NCBI RefSeq assembly: GCF_039555335.1
Contig: NC_092628.1
Span: 77,130,713-77,194,712, forward strand
Reading direction: 5' to 3'
Length of the DNA: 64,000 nt
From: Amphiura filiformis
Taxonomy: Eukaryota > Echinodermata > Ophiuroidea > Amphilepidida > Amphiuridae
Shown: in pieces, positions 34,969 through 47,482 of the stretch
Numbering within the stretch: the stretch's first letter is position 1
Layout: each line of letters starts with the position of its first letter
Program-made: the position numbers and the translations under genes
Notes under the pieces: generated by a model
The model's input: only the letters and a program-made list of their open reading frames with translations
Database searches by the model: none
What the model was told of the DNA's origin: nothing

Positions 34969-34984
34969 CATATTGTATTATGTT

Positions 34985-36365
34985 GGGTGAAAAGATGGGG
35001 GAGCACATATTTTGTGATGCATATAATTATGTTTGCACACCGAAGCCCTATTTGTTTTTAAAAATGCATACATGTACTTTTTTATACTTCAATATAATTT
35101 TTCCAGAGTATTTTATATACTCCCGACCCGAGTATGGTACTCTGGAACATTTAACAATATTATTGCCAAAAGAGTTCTCTCCCTTCACACCATCCTTTGA
35201 ACTGCACATACAGCACATTCCAATTGGAAGGAAATATATTTTATTGTTTTTTCAAGTTTTTGAAATTCTTAATCATACCACAATCATTATGGTTCTCAGA
35301 GATTTGAGCTATTTTAGATGAATAAGTTGAGATGCTGTGGAAAGCTTACAATACTCCCACAAAAATCTGAATTGTGCATCCTCCTCCTGACACGCCATCA
35401 GGCACTCCATAAAAGGACATGGGGTTGGCTTCATGACAAGTTAGACTTTTACAAATCTGTGTAATCCAAAAAAGACAAGGAGCAAAAAAAATATTTTTAA
35501 TAAACCATCAAATCTCAGACTTATTGTTCTTGCTTGTTCTTGTTTGTTTGTTGTATAGTGTGGCAAGCATTTGCTTTTGGAGTAAATGATAGGGGTGCAT
35601 TTTAGCATGTTATTTTTGATTACAATGAAAGTATGACATGACAAGGTCTAGCACAGCTGACTGTGGTGGCAGTATGACTTACTACCAGTACTAGTCACAG
35701 GCATGATAAATGCACTTTTAAGTTTAAAGCTCTTCAATAGAGGGCAGCATTACATGGAAGTAGTAAGTCTCAACCTGGTCTCAGTACATGTACAAGCCCT
35801 GAGTAAATAGTAGTTAGTACAGGGCACTATGGGTTTGGGATTTTCTTTTGCTACATTAGTGGAACCAATGTTTATTGGCATCCTTAAATCTGAAAGGATA
35901 AAAATTTGATTGATTCCATTTTTTTTCTATGCCTCCTGTGGATCCCACGAGGGGTCGAAGGTCACAGTGGGGCCAAAACTTAAAAATAGTCCCATCGTGT
36001 TGTAGTGTATCTCAAATTATTTCTCTTAACTTTTTTTCTTCTCTTTTTTTAAATGAAATGATTTTTTTTAAACTAAAAAAAGGTGAGGGTCGGGCCTATT
36101 TTTAGGGTCTGTCGGGTTACGACAATCGAACAATTTTTTAGGCTATGGGGGATTAACCTGTCGATTGGGTCAAGTTGTGAATTTGAATATGTTTGATTGA
36201 AATCAGGGTTCAGTTTTTGGTGGCAAAGTGACATAAACCCATTTTTGCCTTGATTTAAACTGGCAAAAACTCATATATAGTCAGTCAAATATTAAAAACG
36301 AATACACAAAGCTCATGCACATAAACAGTAACACACAACTTTCAATGAATCATTCAATATATTTT
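34985..36365. other. Intergenic, no clear feature
   Basis: One open stretch of 113 codons (34980-35321, plus strand) lacks similarity I can recognise and has ordinary AT-rich composition. GTATGACTTACTAC / GTAGTAAGTC form a weak inverted repeat at about 35670-35770. Confidence 0.4.
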
Positions 36366-36366
36366 T

Positions 36367-36725
36367 TGTCACACCCCTGATAAATATTGTGACTAATTTT
36401 GCATTTTCTCAAAAAATAACTACACACTGGTAACAAAAGTTATGTATATTATAGGGGCAAGGAATTCAATTAGGCCTACTTCACAGAAATTTCAGTGATT
36501 CAAAACAAGTGGTTCATTATATTATGTTAAGAAATGAGGTACATTCTAGCGGTACCTCTTTTCTTATCATAAATAACATACCGCTTGTCTTGAGTCACTG
36601 AAATTCCAGTGTAGTAACTGGATTCCTTGCCCTATAATATACATAACTTTTGTTACCAGTGTGTTAAAATGTATTATTTTTTGAGAAAATGCAAAAATAT
36701 TCTAAATTTATCAAGGGGTGTAATA
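36367..36725. mobile_element. Diverged palindromic relative of the 33848-34205 MITE
   Basis: Arms such as GGCAAGGAATTCAATTAGGC / TGGATTCCTTGCC and TGCATTTTCTCAAAAAATAA pair across about 36545. The GGCAAGGA and ACACCCCT parts match the 33848 element. The ends have decayed and no TTAA is preserved. Confidence 0.7.
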
Positions 36726-36863
36726 CCAAACAAAAAAATAGATTTGACTCATGTCCCCAGCGTGCATTAGATTTATGCTGCGCATTTGCTCATGAAAAAT
36801 TGCAGAAGTTTAATTTTATTTTTCATTTTAACAAAAATTATACTGAACAGCTACTATAATATC

Positions 36864-37288
36864 TGTGACGTGTCATGTCAAAAGGAGACACTTTTGGGCA
36901 GGATAGCAAACGGAGAAATAGCAAAAAATCTGCCCAGGGTGATTTTTTCACAATTTGGGTTTGTTGCGAATTTGTGATGTTATTTAATGTTAAAAATATT
37001 GTCTGATAGTTTCAGACCGGAATATAACTGGCATCTTGTATTTTTTGAGACATTTTTCAAGGTAATTCCTACTCTCAACATTGTCAATAATATTTTTTAA
37101 AGGCCGATATCTCAATTTCCAATTTTATAATACCATAACTTACAAACTCAATATCTTCGCTTAGGAATGTCCAATTTCATTGGGGAAAACGGCGTTGTGG
37201 AGCAAAATATCTCGATATTTAAGATATGTTAAAACCTCAAAATTTATAACCTGCCCAAAAGTGTCTCCTTTTGACATGACACGTCACA
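36864..37288. mobile_element. Inverted-repeat MITE with 38-bp ends
   Basis: TGTGACGTGTCATGTCAAAA then GGAGACACTTTTGGGCAG is perfectly complemented at 37251-37288. Interior AT-rich without ORF; the target duplication is unclear. Confidence 0.85.
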
Positions 37289-37965
37289 TTTAATGTTCAG
37301 TTTCAAATTTGCTTCCGATCGAATCAGCAACTTAAAAATGTATCACATAGGCATATACAGCTGTACAGCTTAAACGCAACATGAATACTTCAAACCAAGT
37401 TCAAACCCATCAAATTACACTAGTGTAGGGTGAAATGCCATTTTAATACTATTCTGTAGGCCCTACATACAAGGCTACAATAACCTACATGGGGGGGGTG
37501 ATGTATGACAACACTATAGATTTGCATTTGGGATATAATACAATACTAGTACCTGAAATGGGCATTGTTGAATTTTTAAAAAAAACGCTCACCGCATTAT
37601 ATTTTTAATTCCCAAGGGACATGAGACAAATAAAAAAATTTTTTTCCCTAAAATTAAAAAGTTTTGAATTTGATATGCTGCATTTCAGTTAAATGCACTG
37701 AGTGAGCAATGAAAACCCATGCCTTTTATTAAAGGAAGGTGACCTGATATATTTGGAAAATTAAATTTACGTATAACATAAAATGTCATCCCTTTCAAGC
37801 ATTCATGCAAAAAGAAGACGTAATGTTTCTTGTAAATGTGACTAATTCCTAATGGAATTACCGACATTTATACAGCGTGATTATTGGTAGTCTACTATGT
37901 TTTTATGAATGATAATCATCATGATCATGTAATATATTGATTTCAAGTGAAAGGCCCTATTCTCT

Positions 37966-38140
37966 CATAAACATATTGAAATTAGAAGTTCCAACTCAGT
38001 GTATATCCGAAGATATCATCAAAAAAACTGCCTAACTGGTATACCATATTTGAGACTAATTCAACAAGTTTTTTGAGGATTTCTTCGGAAATATACTGAT
38101 TTGGAACGCCAAATTTCAATATGTTTATGATTGAGAAAAA
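37966..38140. repeat. Foldback element
   Basis: CTCATAAACATATTGAAATT on the left pairs with AATTTCAATATGTTTATGA on the right; further pairing GTATATCCGAAG / CTTCGGAAATATAC inside. Confidence 0.75.
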
Positions 38141-40178
38141 TATGAGCTTTCATCTGATACCAAAATTAGCATTTTGACGAGGTAAAGTGTGGGGATGTCA
38201 TGAGATTGTCAATCAGGTTACCCACCTTTAAAACTGCGGCAAAAACCTGCAAACTCCGATTGAAATTGGCAATGAGCTATTTTATACCCAAAATCCAACC
38301 ACAAATTTCTCTTAACCCTAGCTATTCACTAGAATGAAAGATAGTGACAACTCAAATGTAGGTTTTCAGAAATTTTCTGTTTTTATTTCATAGTTTTTAT
38401 AAATATCTCTTTTACTATACATTATAAGTTATACAAAACACAGATATTTCACATAATACAATTAGTTTTAAAGCAGTGAATGAAGCAAATAGCACAATTC
38501 TTTACAAAAAGTATGCCTCGTGTTGCTTTGAGTTTAGTAGTGAATGTCACTGCAAAGATACTCAGTATTGAGTATCTTTGGTCACTGTAAGATTTAGGCT
38601 ACTACTTAGCCTTGAAATATGCATGCTGTTCTCCGAATCACAGCAGAATATGCTCGTGTACAGAACAGTTAGAATTTTGAGGTCACTACGAAACTCAAAG
38701 CAACATGGGTCACAAGGTATAGATCATTTTCCAAACCTAGTATGGAACGCCACTCCCATCTTTGATATATTACCTTACATGTATAATATATATATATTAA
38801 TCCTTCATTGAAACATTTTACACTAAATTATACGCTTTTTGAGTTGATGTTGAGGTAGTGCAATGTCCATGAGGAACCCATAGAGCATAGACAGTAGAAA
38901 GAAGAGGTAGTGGCAATGACCCCATCCTAAATAATACTGAATACTGTCTAATAAATGCCCCTGGGGTGTGACATTTTTTAAAGCGGCGTTTATTGGAAGT
39001 GAATTTCGGACAAAAAAATTGAGTTTTGTCAGCAAAATACAGAACACTTCCAGTTTAAGTTCTATTTTATCACAAATTACTTAGGTCCATCACTTAATCG
39101 ATGGCCAAATGCTAGTTTTAAGCTTACCTATCTGCTATAGCATAGCATACCAATTTTTGCATTTCGATCACATTTACTTTAAAAGTGAGCAGGGCGTTTA
39201 TGAGAACGAATATGGAAAAATTTGCATTGAAACTGGCAAATAAATATCAATAAACTTTGTTTTAAAAAAATGATATGCTTGCAGATATCAAGGTGTATTT
39301 ATAATTGACTGTCTCCATATTATTCAAGTAATAAGACTTATTAATTAAGTTTTTAATAATTTATTCATACCAATTGCATTTTGCCTTAAGATTTTGAAAC
39401 AGCTTAAAATTTTACTTCTTACCATTTAACAAGCATCTCAGAATCCCAAACTCTAAATAGCACAATAGCAGTGCTAATAATTTTGAAGCACACATCTTAC
39501 AATGCTGTAATTTGTCAATTTTTTTTAAGGCAACAGCGCCTTTCATAAACTATAATAATGGTTAAAACTTGTACATGTAATCATAAAATTAGCCACAAAT
39601 CATGCATTCCTTTCCTGTAACATTATTTCATCACTTTAATAAATATTTTGATAGAAAGCCACAAAAATGGTATAAGAGATATCACGGTATAGTATAATGC
39701 AAAATCTTAATTTTTATAAAACAAAATGCTAATGGCAATCAGCAATAAACAGCTTCAGGGTGGTCTTTTAAAGATCACTTTTAGTAACACACACAAGTTT
39801 CATATAAAGTGGTGAAATTTCAACCCTGAATATAGACCTGTCCAACAACATATTTAAATTTGTTTTAATTTTTCATGCTAAAGTTCCAAAAAGCTTGAAA
39901 GGTGTTCTTAATATAAAATTTTTGTTTTTGTTTTATATATATATTTTTGAGTGATAAAATGCTAATCTTATGTTATTAGGCAGGTCTTTACACCAATTGT
40001 TCCAATATGGAACAACTAACATTTTTCCATTTAAAGAATTATAAATAATAGTTCACCCTGCTTTAAAACAAACATTAAATTTGCATTGCTAGTTCAAAGT
40101 CAAAGTTTTCAAGTATTTCATACTTGAGGATGGAAGAATTTATATTATAGTCTATCTATATTTCAGTTGGTGACCCTG
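38141..40178. other. Flank 3' of SLC34 gene A
   Basis: No gene. A 27-bp hairpin AAAGATACTCAGTATTGAGT...ATCTTT lies at about 38555-38581. The last 300-800 bp may be the 3' UTR of gene A. Confidence 0.45.
39864..39869 (-). terminator. Possible SLC34 gene A poly(A) signal
   Basis: ATTAAA on the minus strand 310 bp past the stop. A canonical AATAAA lies further down at 39360-39365. Neither is proved. Confidence 0.2.
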
Positions 40179-41188
40179 TCATACTGATGTCTGATGTGGA
40201 ACTGCAAGACATTCTAATGAGGTACTTGCTGATGGCATAGCGGAGGGATTGCAAGATGGATTTGTGGACATAGTTCTTGGTGTTGATGATGTGCTCAGTG
40301 GATCATACTGTACTAGTAGCGATGAGCCGTTTAGATTGAATGGCATTGCACTCAGTGGTTGTTGACTCTTTGAGCATGGACAGCAGCTCCTAAAGAGGGC
40401 GCCAATTCTGGTAAGTGCACGGTCCAGTGGATCTAATGAGCGAAGTGGTTCTGGAAGGAATGCCCAGCTTTGCAGTTTTTTCGGTAACACATGAGGCTTC
40501 TTGCACTGCAGCACATTGACGATAACGACAAAAGTAGCAAGAAGGATGACTGGTATGCCAACGCCAGCCAGAGCCCAGATGCTGATCATAGAAAGTCCGA
40601 AGATGCTCACGGGGAGAACAAAGAACATCATCAACAGGTAGAAGAAAGCGAACCAGCGGTACTTGGCAGTAGTGTTACCAAGCATCTTGGCCATATTAAT
40701 GGGGACTTTCCTCATGACTGGGATAGGATACCAGATGAGAATACCACTGATGTTGAAGAACAGATGACAGAGTGCAATCTGGATACTGTTATCAAGCTTG
40801 TTCCCAGAGCTAGCCAGCGATGCAAGGATGCCAGTGGCAGTAGTACCAATGTTGGAGCCTAATGTCAAGGGGAACATGCGCTCTAGTGTAATGACGCCAA
40901 TACCAACCAGAGGAGTCATGGCGGATGTGAATACCGAGCTGCTCTGGACTAAGAAAGTTACTACAGCTCCAACACAGATGGCAAAGTAACCGGTGAGATA
41001 CTTGAGAGGACCAGGGAAGTCTGCGTTGATGGTCTTCTTAATGATACCAGCCATGCGACCTTTCAGGACGGAGTTGAGAAGTTTGACCATACATACAAGG
41101 CAGATGCATAAGGCAGCCAGGGAGCAAACAAGTAGAATTGCACCAACAGCTCTCTCGGTTAGACCTGTGTTTGCCAACAAATAGTGAC
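40179..41188 (-). CDS. SLC34A: SLC34 gene A exon 6 (second repeat and C-terminus)
   Basis: Residues about 354-689, uninterrupted. Holds [102 protein letters not shown], then the cytoplasmic tail with SCCPCSK and terminal QTSV. Confidence 0.96.
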
Positions 41189-44100
41189 CTGGAAAGAACA
41201 AAATAATAAACAAAGAAATATTTAGTATACTATATATTACACTTGATATTTAGACTAGAGAGACAAAGATTTGCAAAGTTCTTACAATAATACACATCTG
41301 CTGCCTGTATCAGTAATCTTATGTTCACACTCCCAATGTTTTTGTGGAGGCCGATGGTGTCTGCCCTTCCATCAAAAAAAGTCTCATTTTATGCTTGTAG
41401 GATGTAGGTTAAATTCTATGGTATTGTTCTAATTTGAAAAGTTGCACAAATTGAATAATCTCCATTTATGTGTAGTCATTCCAATTTATTTATCTACTTC
41501 AATAATAAACATATATTCAATCCGCATTTTCTCAGAGTATACATTAGTTGTAAAACAGGCTTATATTTAGTCAATGTTGACATTGTCAATAATAAACATA
41601 TTTGATCAGCATTTTCTTATCACTAACAGGCTGAAGTAAATGTTGACATTGATAAACAATCTTCATTCAATGTTGGTTTAGTGCAAGTTCATTCAGTTTG
41701 GCAACAAATTCTCAACCAACAAAAACACATTTTGAATACCGTATTTCGTCAAATAAAATCCCCCCGGGGGCGTTACATTTTCCCAAGGGGGGGCATTTAT
41801 TCAAGATAATTCCTGTTAAAATCATTAGGTAAACTTAAAACTCACGCTAAAATGACGATCTGGTTCACTTCCAGGTTTCCAATCCAGATTTTCGCCAATT
41901 ATCAACATTATTATTGACCATGTGGGCAATTCGGAAGCTTACTACACAAGATAGCATGGAAATATTGGCATATTTGAAACATCTTGGTTGAAAAAAGTGG
42001 TGGGGCGTTTATTTGACAAAATACGGTAATTGTTTATCAACGGAGTAGAACAAGAATCTGAACAAATTGGCCTAAAGATTAGTAAACCTCACTTACATTT
42101 CTCAGTTCCTTTTGATACATATTCAACAGCGGTCTCATTGGTTCCATTCACCAGTTGAGTAATATTGACTGCAACCATGTCTTTCTTACACCAGACTTTG
42201 AGGAGGTTAGCTTCTTGGGAGGCTATCTCGCCAGTAGCAACCTTCTGGATCATCTTGCTGTCAATCTGTATCGGGTAGAAAAAGGAATTTTTCATAAATA
42301 TAAATGCAATATTTCTTCCTCAAAATACCTCCCATTTTACAGAGTAGTCAAAAACAGCAAAAAACATGTCTAAAATATAAATTCAAATTAAAGGATTCAA
42401 ATTGTACAAGATTTAAAAGGGCTTTGAACCAATTTATATGAATCTGGCATGATTTAACCATGGAAGAAAGAGATGATCTCTTTCTATGATTTTAAATGAG
42501 GCAGCTCATCTTGTTTGAAGCGGAAACATTTGCCACTTCCTGATTACGGCTCTGTCAAGAATCAAACAATTCCCATTTGAGTAGCGTAGAAGTATAATTT
42601 TGCTTTCTAATTCCCATATTGCAGTGAATTTCTATCTCTGTATTCTTGTACAATGTCTCCAACCGGGGGCACTTAGAGATGATCTCTTTCTTCCATGATT
42701 TAAAATGAGACAGCTCATCATGTTTGAAGGGGAAACATTTGCAGGATCAGAATTTCATTTCACAGTGCGAGAATCTATCAATTTGCGGGAATCATTTGAT
42801 TCTCACAAATCTACTAAATGTAAACTACAATAGTCTGCGAGAATCAACTTTGATTCACACAAATCGGTTTACGAGAATCTATTCTCGGATTCACGCCGAA
42901 ATTCTGACCCTGCATTTGCCCCTTCCTCACTTCCCGGTTACGGCTCTGTCAAAAATCAAATGATTCCCATATTGCAGTGAATTTCTATCTCTGTATTCTT
43001 GTACAATATCTCCAACCAGGGGAACCCTAAAATCTAAAATTACAAAAATGTCGAATTTTGTAGCAATTTTGTACAAAATTTGTTGATTTGCCCACCCCAC
43101 CCCCTCCCCCACGGTCTTCAACTATCAGAAATAACCCTCTGTGCACCTTAATATGTTAGGTTTAGTATGCATCCCATGAGGGTTTTCTTGTGTTGCTCTT
43201 TAAAAATAAAACAATCTTGTCACATTCTTACCTGCACAATTTTCTTGGAGAAAGGTTTGGTTAGTTTCTTGAGAAGTTCCACATTGACCTCGCCATTGGT
43301 CTTGATGTTAAACTTATCCACAATGATCCTGGTTAGGTGATAGAGGTATGAAGTTGCGACTTCCATAGGCAGCAGAATGATCACGGAGAGCCAGTTGAAC
43401 ATGTCATGGATGGTGGCACCACCGAAGGCACGCCGAATTGCTATGCGGTTGCCAGAGTGGGCGAGGGACACAATGGTGTTGGTGACGGAAGTACCAATGT
43501 TTGCACCCATGATGATGAAGATGGCTGGTTTGACGGGCAAAACTGATGGAAGTAGACAAAATAAAAAATAACAATTAGATGAATTTCTTTCTACTGTTGC
43601 GGGTTGTTCTTCAAAACCATTTTCACATTCTTTTTTTTTCTCCAAACTACACAGGTTTTTAAGTTTCAAAACCAAAATTCCTGGCACATTAAAGGAGTAT
43701 ATTTTGTGATCCTAGCATCCTCTTCTTATGACATCTTCCAAGATATCCACGGCAAAAGCTTTTCCCAAAATTTCAGTTTATTCCGATTTTGCGTTAGCGA
43801 GTTATGCATCAGCATGCCATCATTATGTTACTATATTACACTACCCCATAGACAATGTGAACATTGTAATTAATTTCACGATATCTTTGCTAAACAAATT
43901 AATCTGCAAGAAATTTTTTGTACATATAAACATTATGTAGCCACTTGTTTCCAGTGATATAAAAATCTCAACTTTTTTTTTTTTTTTTAAGATTTACTTT
44001 CAAATTTACTTATTTTGGAGGGTCACTGTTTTCTAAACAAAGAACCAATTACACCATATTACTTACTTCCAGCTGCAACAATGGAAACAACAATGGAGGT

Positions 44101-46102
44101 TGAAGTACTGGAACTCTGCACAAGAACAGTAGCCAGGATGCCAATCATCAGACCACAGATGGGGTTTTGAAGCAACTTGTTGTCACCGAAGACCTCACCA
44201 GCTTCTTTGCCTCCAAGGAGACGGAAGGCTGAACTCATTAGATCCAGGGAACAGATGAAGAAGTAGAGAAGGGAAACGATGAGGATGGGCTTGGTAAACC
44301 AATCAAAGACAACACGTTTGATCTTGCCTGCTGTACTGAGATCTGGATGGAAGAAACAAAATTTTTTAAGTTGTTAAATATAGTGATACTACCGAAATTT
44401 GCCCGAAAATGGGCATTTGATTTTTTAGGGGGGATGAGTGATTTGAAGTCAGGTCATATAAAAAACTTCTGCTTACTGACTACTGAGAGCATGTAAATAC
44501 ATACTTAAAAAATAGCTTTACAGGCCTACCCATATTAATGCACATTTTAACAACAATGAATTCTGACAAAACAAAAAATAATAATTAAGTATGGTTTGTA
44601 TTCTTTTGTACAGCAATATTTGAAAATTTTCAATAGTCACCCGGTACTAGGGTCAAGTGAAAGGGCAGTACTTTTTAAACCAGTCAGCTCCACAACTATA
44701 GAATTTAATTAAATATTATATTTTTAAAAAGTAAGGTTCATGATGTGAAGACATTTATATTATGCTCCAGTTCTCATCACAAAGACGTTCTGCAGCAAAA
44801 TTATGAAATTTTCTTCCCCGTTCTCCCCCCCCCAAATTATATATTTCCATTTTTTTATTGGCTGTGCCTACAACTGTTACATATTAAATCTGAAATAGAA
44901 CCCATGTCATCCAACACCGCCAACAAGTAACTGCTGAAACAAACAAGGCCTACATAAAATCGAAATTTATATAGATTGAAATAACCCGCGCAAACCCACA
45001 GCCACTCAACTCGAGGGGGTTTTCCCCCAAATCGGTATCACTGAGCTCCACTAGCACCACTCTTGTTTGAAGGAAAATCAATATTGGGCCATTATATTTA
45101 TAATGATTATTTAGTGCGCCAATTTGCAATTTGTTCAACCGGTATGGATCATGGATAAAAATAATTTAGACATTTTTTTAAGAAATCCTAAATTTTAACA
45201 ATAAATTATGATAATTCTGAGCAATGCTGGCTGAAACCAGTTCCGATACAATACTACGAAACCGTGTGCATGTGAAAGCCACGGGCACAGTGACGTACGA
45301 GTTTCCGTGTAAGAACAAGGACGGATGAAAAACATGTGCGTTGGGATGGGCAACGAACATGCCGGCGAACATACGGAAGGCAAATGAGATAATAAAAAAT
45401 ATATAACTGAACGAGTGAATTTTAAAACTATGATGACTATGAACATGATGAATTACCTAACTGAAATATATGATAAATCGAGTTTTGCCAAAATTAAAAT
45501 AAGCCGGTGTGCAACGCATCCATGGATTAATTCTATTTCTAAACATGACTAAGAAAAGTTAATCATACATACAATTTAAAATATTAGGATTTGGTAACTT
45601 ACCACACCACTTTGTTCCCATCTCAATTTCGGACAAGGCCCATGGATCATCTGCCTTCTTGAGCTTCAAAATCTGGGGTAACATATCGGTGTTTTCTGTC
45701 ACTGGGGCTTTCTTGATAATTTCAGGTACATCATCAAGTTGATCAACGCCCATTTCAATTTTGATGCACTGAGCCGCTGTAGCTGCATCGTCGACCTGTA
45801 AATGATAAAAAAAAATATATATACAGACATTTAATAACATGGAAATTAATGTAATAATAACAATGCTATTTCATTTATCGTATGATAGTCATGCTTTCAA
45901 TTGTAGTAGTTTGTATTTTTCATACGATTGGCGAGACATCGGTTACACAAATCACGACAATGAGTGAATGACAAAAAATGGTTTCTCTCACCTCACGAAT
46001 ATCCCAAATAATTTCCGTTTTCTTTGGGCTCTCATACGGTGGTGGTGGATCGCTTGGTATCGGATCCTCTTCCATTGATGGTCTTATGTTTTGATTATCC
46101 AT
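40179..46102 (-). CDS. SLC34A: SLC34 type II Na+/phosphate cotransporter, gene A (six exons)
   Basis: Secondary transporter that brings inorganic phosphate into the cell with sodium across the plasma membrane, usually apical in epithelia. Exons: 45992-46102, 45603-45795, 44067-44342, 43232-43542, 42097-42265, 40179-41188; joined length 689 residues plus stop, against 690 for human NaPi-IIb. Both inverted-repeat signatures are present, [10 protein letters not shown] (QSSS at 177-180) and [10 protein letters not shown] (435-438). Each is followed by its conserved partner, [12 protein letters not shown] and [11 protein letters not shown]. The N-terminal tail carries PPPPY (19-23) and DPWALSE. 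The large extracellular loop has NIT, NGT and NET glycosylation sites and a WC...EKC cysteine pair. The C-terminus ends TSV, a class I PDZ-ligand pattern. Invertebrate SLC34 genes are co-orthologues of SLC34A1-A3, so no subtype is assigned. Confidence 0.96.
41739..42026. mobile_element. Mariner-like MITE in SLC34 gene A intron 5
   Basis: Ends CCGTATTTCGTCAAATAAA / TTTATTTGACAAAATACGG flanked by TA on both sides (41737-41738, 42027-42028). G/C runs next to each end. TA duplication is typical of Tc1/mariner. Confidence 0.8.
42097..42265 (-). CDS. SLC34A: SLC34 gene A exon 5 (extracellular loop)
   Basis: Residues 298-353: IDSKMIQKVATGEIASQEAN, LLKVWCKK, then NITQLVNGTNETAVEY. Three N-X-T sites and Cys in KVWC mark the glycosylated, disulfide-bonded loop. 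Acceptor ATACAG, donor GTAAGT. Confidence 0.93.
42464..43025. repeat. Tandem duplication in SLC34 gene A intron 4
   Basis: Two copies of a unit of about 200 bp starting AGAGATGATCTCTTTC (42468 and 42676) and including TTGCAGTGAATTTCTATCTC and CTTGTACAAT(G/A)TCTCCAACC. The second copy is split by the hAT-type MITE at 42743-42911. Confidence 0.8.
42743..42911. mobile_element. hAT-type MITE inside one copy of the intron duplication
   Basis: Ends AGGATCAGAATTTC / GAAATTCTGACCCT with ACATTTGC (42735-42742) and GCATTTGC (42912-42919) as an 8-bp duplication with one mismatch. The unbroken sister copy (GAAACATTTGCCAC) shows the empty site. Confidence 0.85.
43232..43542 (-). CDS. SLC34A: SLC34 gene A exon 4
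   Basis: Residues about 194-297: [35 protein letters not shown], membrane span LLPMEVATSYLYHL, and [16 protein letters not shown]. Ends on a whole codon. Confidence 0.95.
43693..43989. mobile_element. AGGGGCATTTCGTGATCC-family MITE copy in SLC34 gene A intron 3
   Basis: After TTAA (43689-43692) it reads AGGAGTATATTTTGTGATCC, continues through the family's GCATCCTC, TTTTGCGTTAGCGAG and CATAAACATTATGTAGCCA, and ends in a T run, so the right end is lost. Confidence 0.8.
44067..44342 (-). CDS. SLC34A: SLC34 gene A exon 3 (first transmembrane repeat, QSSS)
   Basis: 276 bp, residues about 102-193. Contains a membrane span [27 protein letters not shown], and the first QSSSTSTS motif that lines the transport path in the family. 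Confidence 0.96.
44343..45602 (-). other. SLC34 gene A intron 2
   Basis: 1.26 kb with no recognised element apart from a C9 run near 44826. Confidence 0.55.
45603..45795 (-). CDS. SLC34A: SLC34 gene A exon 2
   Basis: Residues 38-101, starting VDDAATAAQ and ending ADDPWALSEIEMGTKWC. The DPW-L...W block matches the juxtamembrane N-terminus of vertebrate NaPi-II (DDPWNLP in human NaPi-IIb). Phase 0 in, phase 1 out. Confidence 0.93.
45992..46102 (-). CDS. SLC34A: SLC34 gene A exon 1 (N-terminal cytoplasmic tail)
   Basis: Residues 1-37, acidic and proline-rich, MDNQNIRPSMEEDPIPSD followed by PPPPY, ending IIWDIRE. The ATG at 46102 is the only Met codon ahead of the conserved tail. A tandem GTGAG GTGAG at the donor leaves two possible cuts; the one given keeps phase 0 with exon 2, as in gene B. 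Confidence 0.88.
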
Positions 46103-46238
46103 GACAAAAGATATAGTAGATAGTAGAAGTAGTAGTAAAATTATCAGTTGTAGTACTGTTATCGGAGTGAGATATGTTGACTTGACGATCGTCCATTAAA
46201 GACTGCCGGTTCGTGGCAAATACACTTTGTGAAAAATC

Positions 46239-46300
46239 TGCCGGTTTGGGGCGGGTTCTACGAATCGACCAATCATGTCAGCTATTTGCCATGACGTAGC
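46239..46300 (-). promoter_or_regulatory. Candidate promoter elements of SLC34 gene A
   Basis: Within 140-200 bp upstream of the gene A ATG are a GC box (GGGGCGGG, 46248-46255), a CCAAT core at 46269, and a CRE-like TGACGTAG at 46292. CTGCCGGTT occurs twice nearby (about 46203 and 46239). The clustering suggests a core promoter; no start site can be read from sequence. Confidence 0.35.
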
Positions 46301-46305
46301 GATGA

Positions 46306-46981
46306 ATTTCATTCATTATTATCCACATGTCTGGCACATGCAACTCCGTGGGTAATCAATGGCTCAATGGGGTTACGCGATTATTTGCGTAGGGAATACT
46401 ATAGTAAAACCAATATTCTGTTTACAATAATAACCAAACAATGGCAAACATTCACTTCATTTTCTATCACTCTCATGATCAAGGTTAAAAAGTAATAAAT
46501 CAAATCAAACTGAGTACACAGTTCCTAAATTTAATAACTGAACTCGTTTGTTGAATGGTTTAAGTATGCTAGGAGTGCACGATTATTTTATGTACCACTT
46601 TTGTAAAATGGACGACTCCCATGTGAAACGAAATGGGTATTGCGGTTCATTCATAAATTTGGAGCCAAAATACCCTTTGTGATACCAACGGTCAAAACCC
46701 AGTCTACTACACTCTGATCAGCTGATCGACATGATGTGTGGTTATGTAAATACGGAAGTACTTACTTTATTTCAACATCTGTATTCTAAATACGTTTGCG
46801 GAGTTTTCCGGTAGTTTTTCGGACTTTAAAGGCCCATTCAGTGATCTCAGCGAAAAGCGAAATACATTAAAAAATGACAATTTCTAAAAAAATTGTCCTG
46901 AGATAGGCCTATTTCTGAAATTAAAAAAATTTGATGTAATTTTTTATAAAACGTATTATTTTACGTGTTTATGACCTTGAT
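46306..46981. other. Upstream flank of SLC34 gene A
   Basis: No gene or element recognised; includes sequence 5' of the promoter candidate. Confidence 0.5.
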
Positions 46982-46985
46982 TTAA

Positions 46986-47333
46986 AGGAGTATTTCGTGA
47001 TCCTAGCATCCTCTTTTTATGACATTTTCCAGTAGCTATCCACGAAAAAGCTTATTCCCAAAATTTCAGTTGATTCCGATTTTGCGTTTGCGAGTTTATG
47101 CATGATTTATGGTATTACACTGCTCCATAGGCCACACATTTCGTTCTGGTAGGCCCTACCAGAATAGCTCAGAATGAAATTCAAATTTGACGATAACTTT
47201 GCTATAAAACGAATTAATCTGCAAGAAATTTTTAGTACATAAACATTATGTAGCCAGAGGTTTGCAGTGTGTAGAAATCTCAACTTTTTTTGAGAAAAGT
47301 GGGGGATGAGGCTGTGGATCACGAAATGCCCTT
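46986..47333. mobile_element. Full-length TTAA-flanked MITE, AGGGGCATTTCGTGATCC family
   Basis: AGGAGTATTTCGTGATCC at the left, GGATCACGAAATGCCCTT at the right, TTAA at 46982-46985 and 47334-47337. Conserved landmarks: TTTTGCGTTTGCGAG, ACACTGCTCCATAGGCC, CATAAACATTATGTAGCCAG. Confidence 0.9.
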
Positions 47334-47482
47334 TTAAGGATCAGCCTGATATTTAAAAGTTATCAAAACATTTGAAGTCTGTTTGACAATAGGGCCTACA
47401 TTCATAACGTTTTTCCATTTTTGTGTAGGCCTATGCTATGAAGCCGTTGTTGAATTATAACAACATACGGTACATTCTTTAA

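Noticed and set aside
34980..35321. 113-codon plus-strand ORF
   Set aside because: No recognisable domain, no splice or promoter support, and intergenic composition.
40491..40862. 123-codon plus-strand ORF
   Set aside because: Antisense shadow of SLC34 gene A exon 6; the minus strand codes a conserved transporter here.
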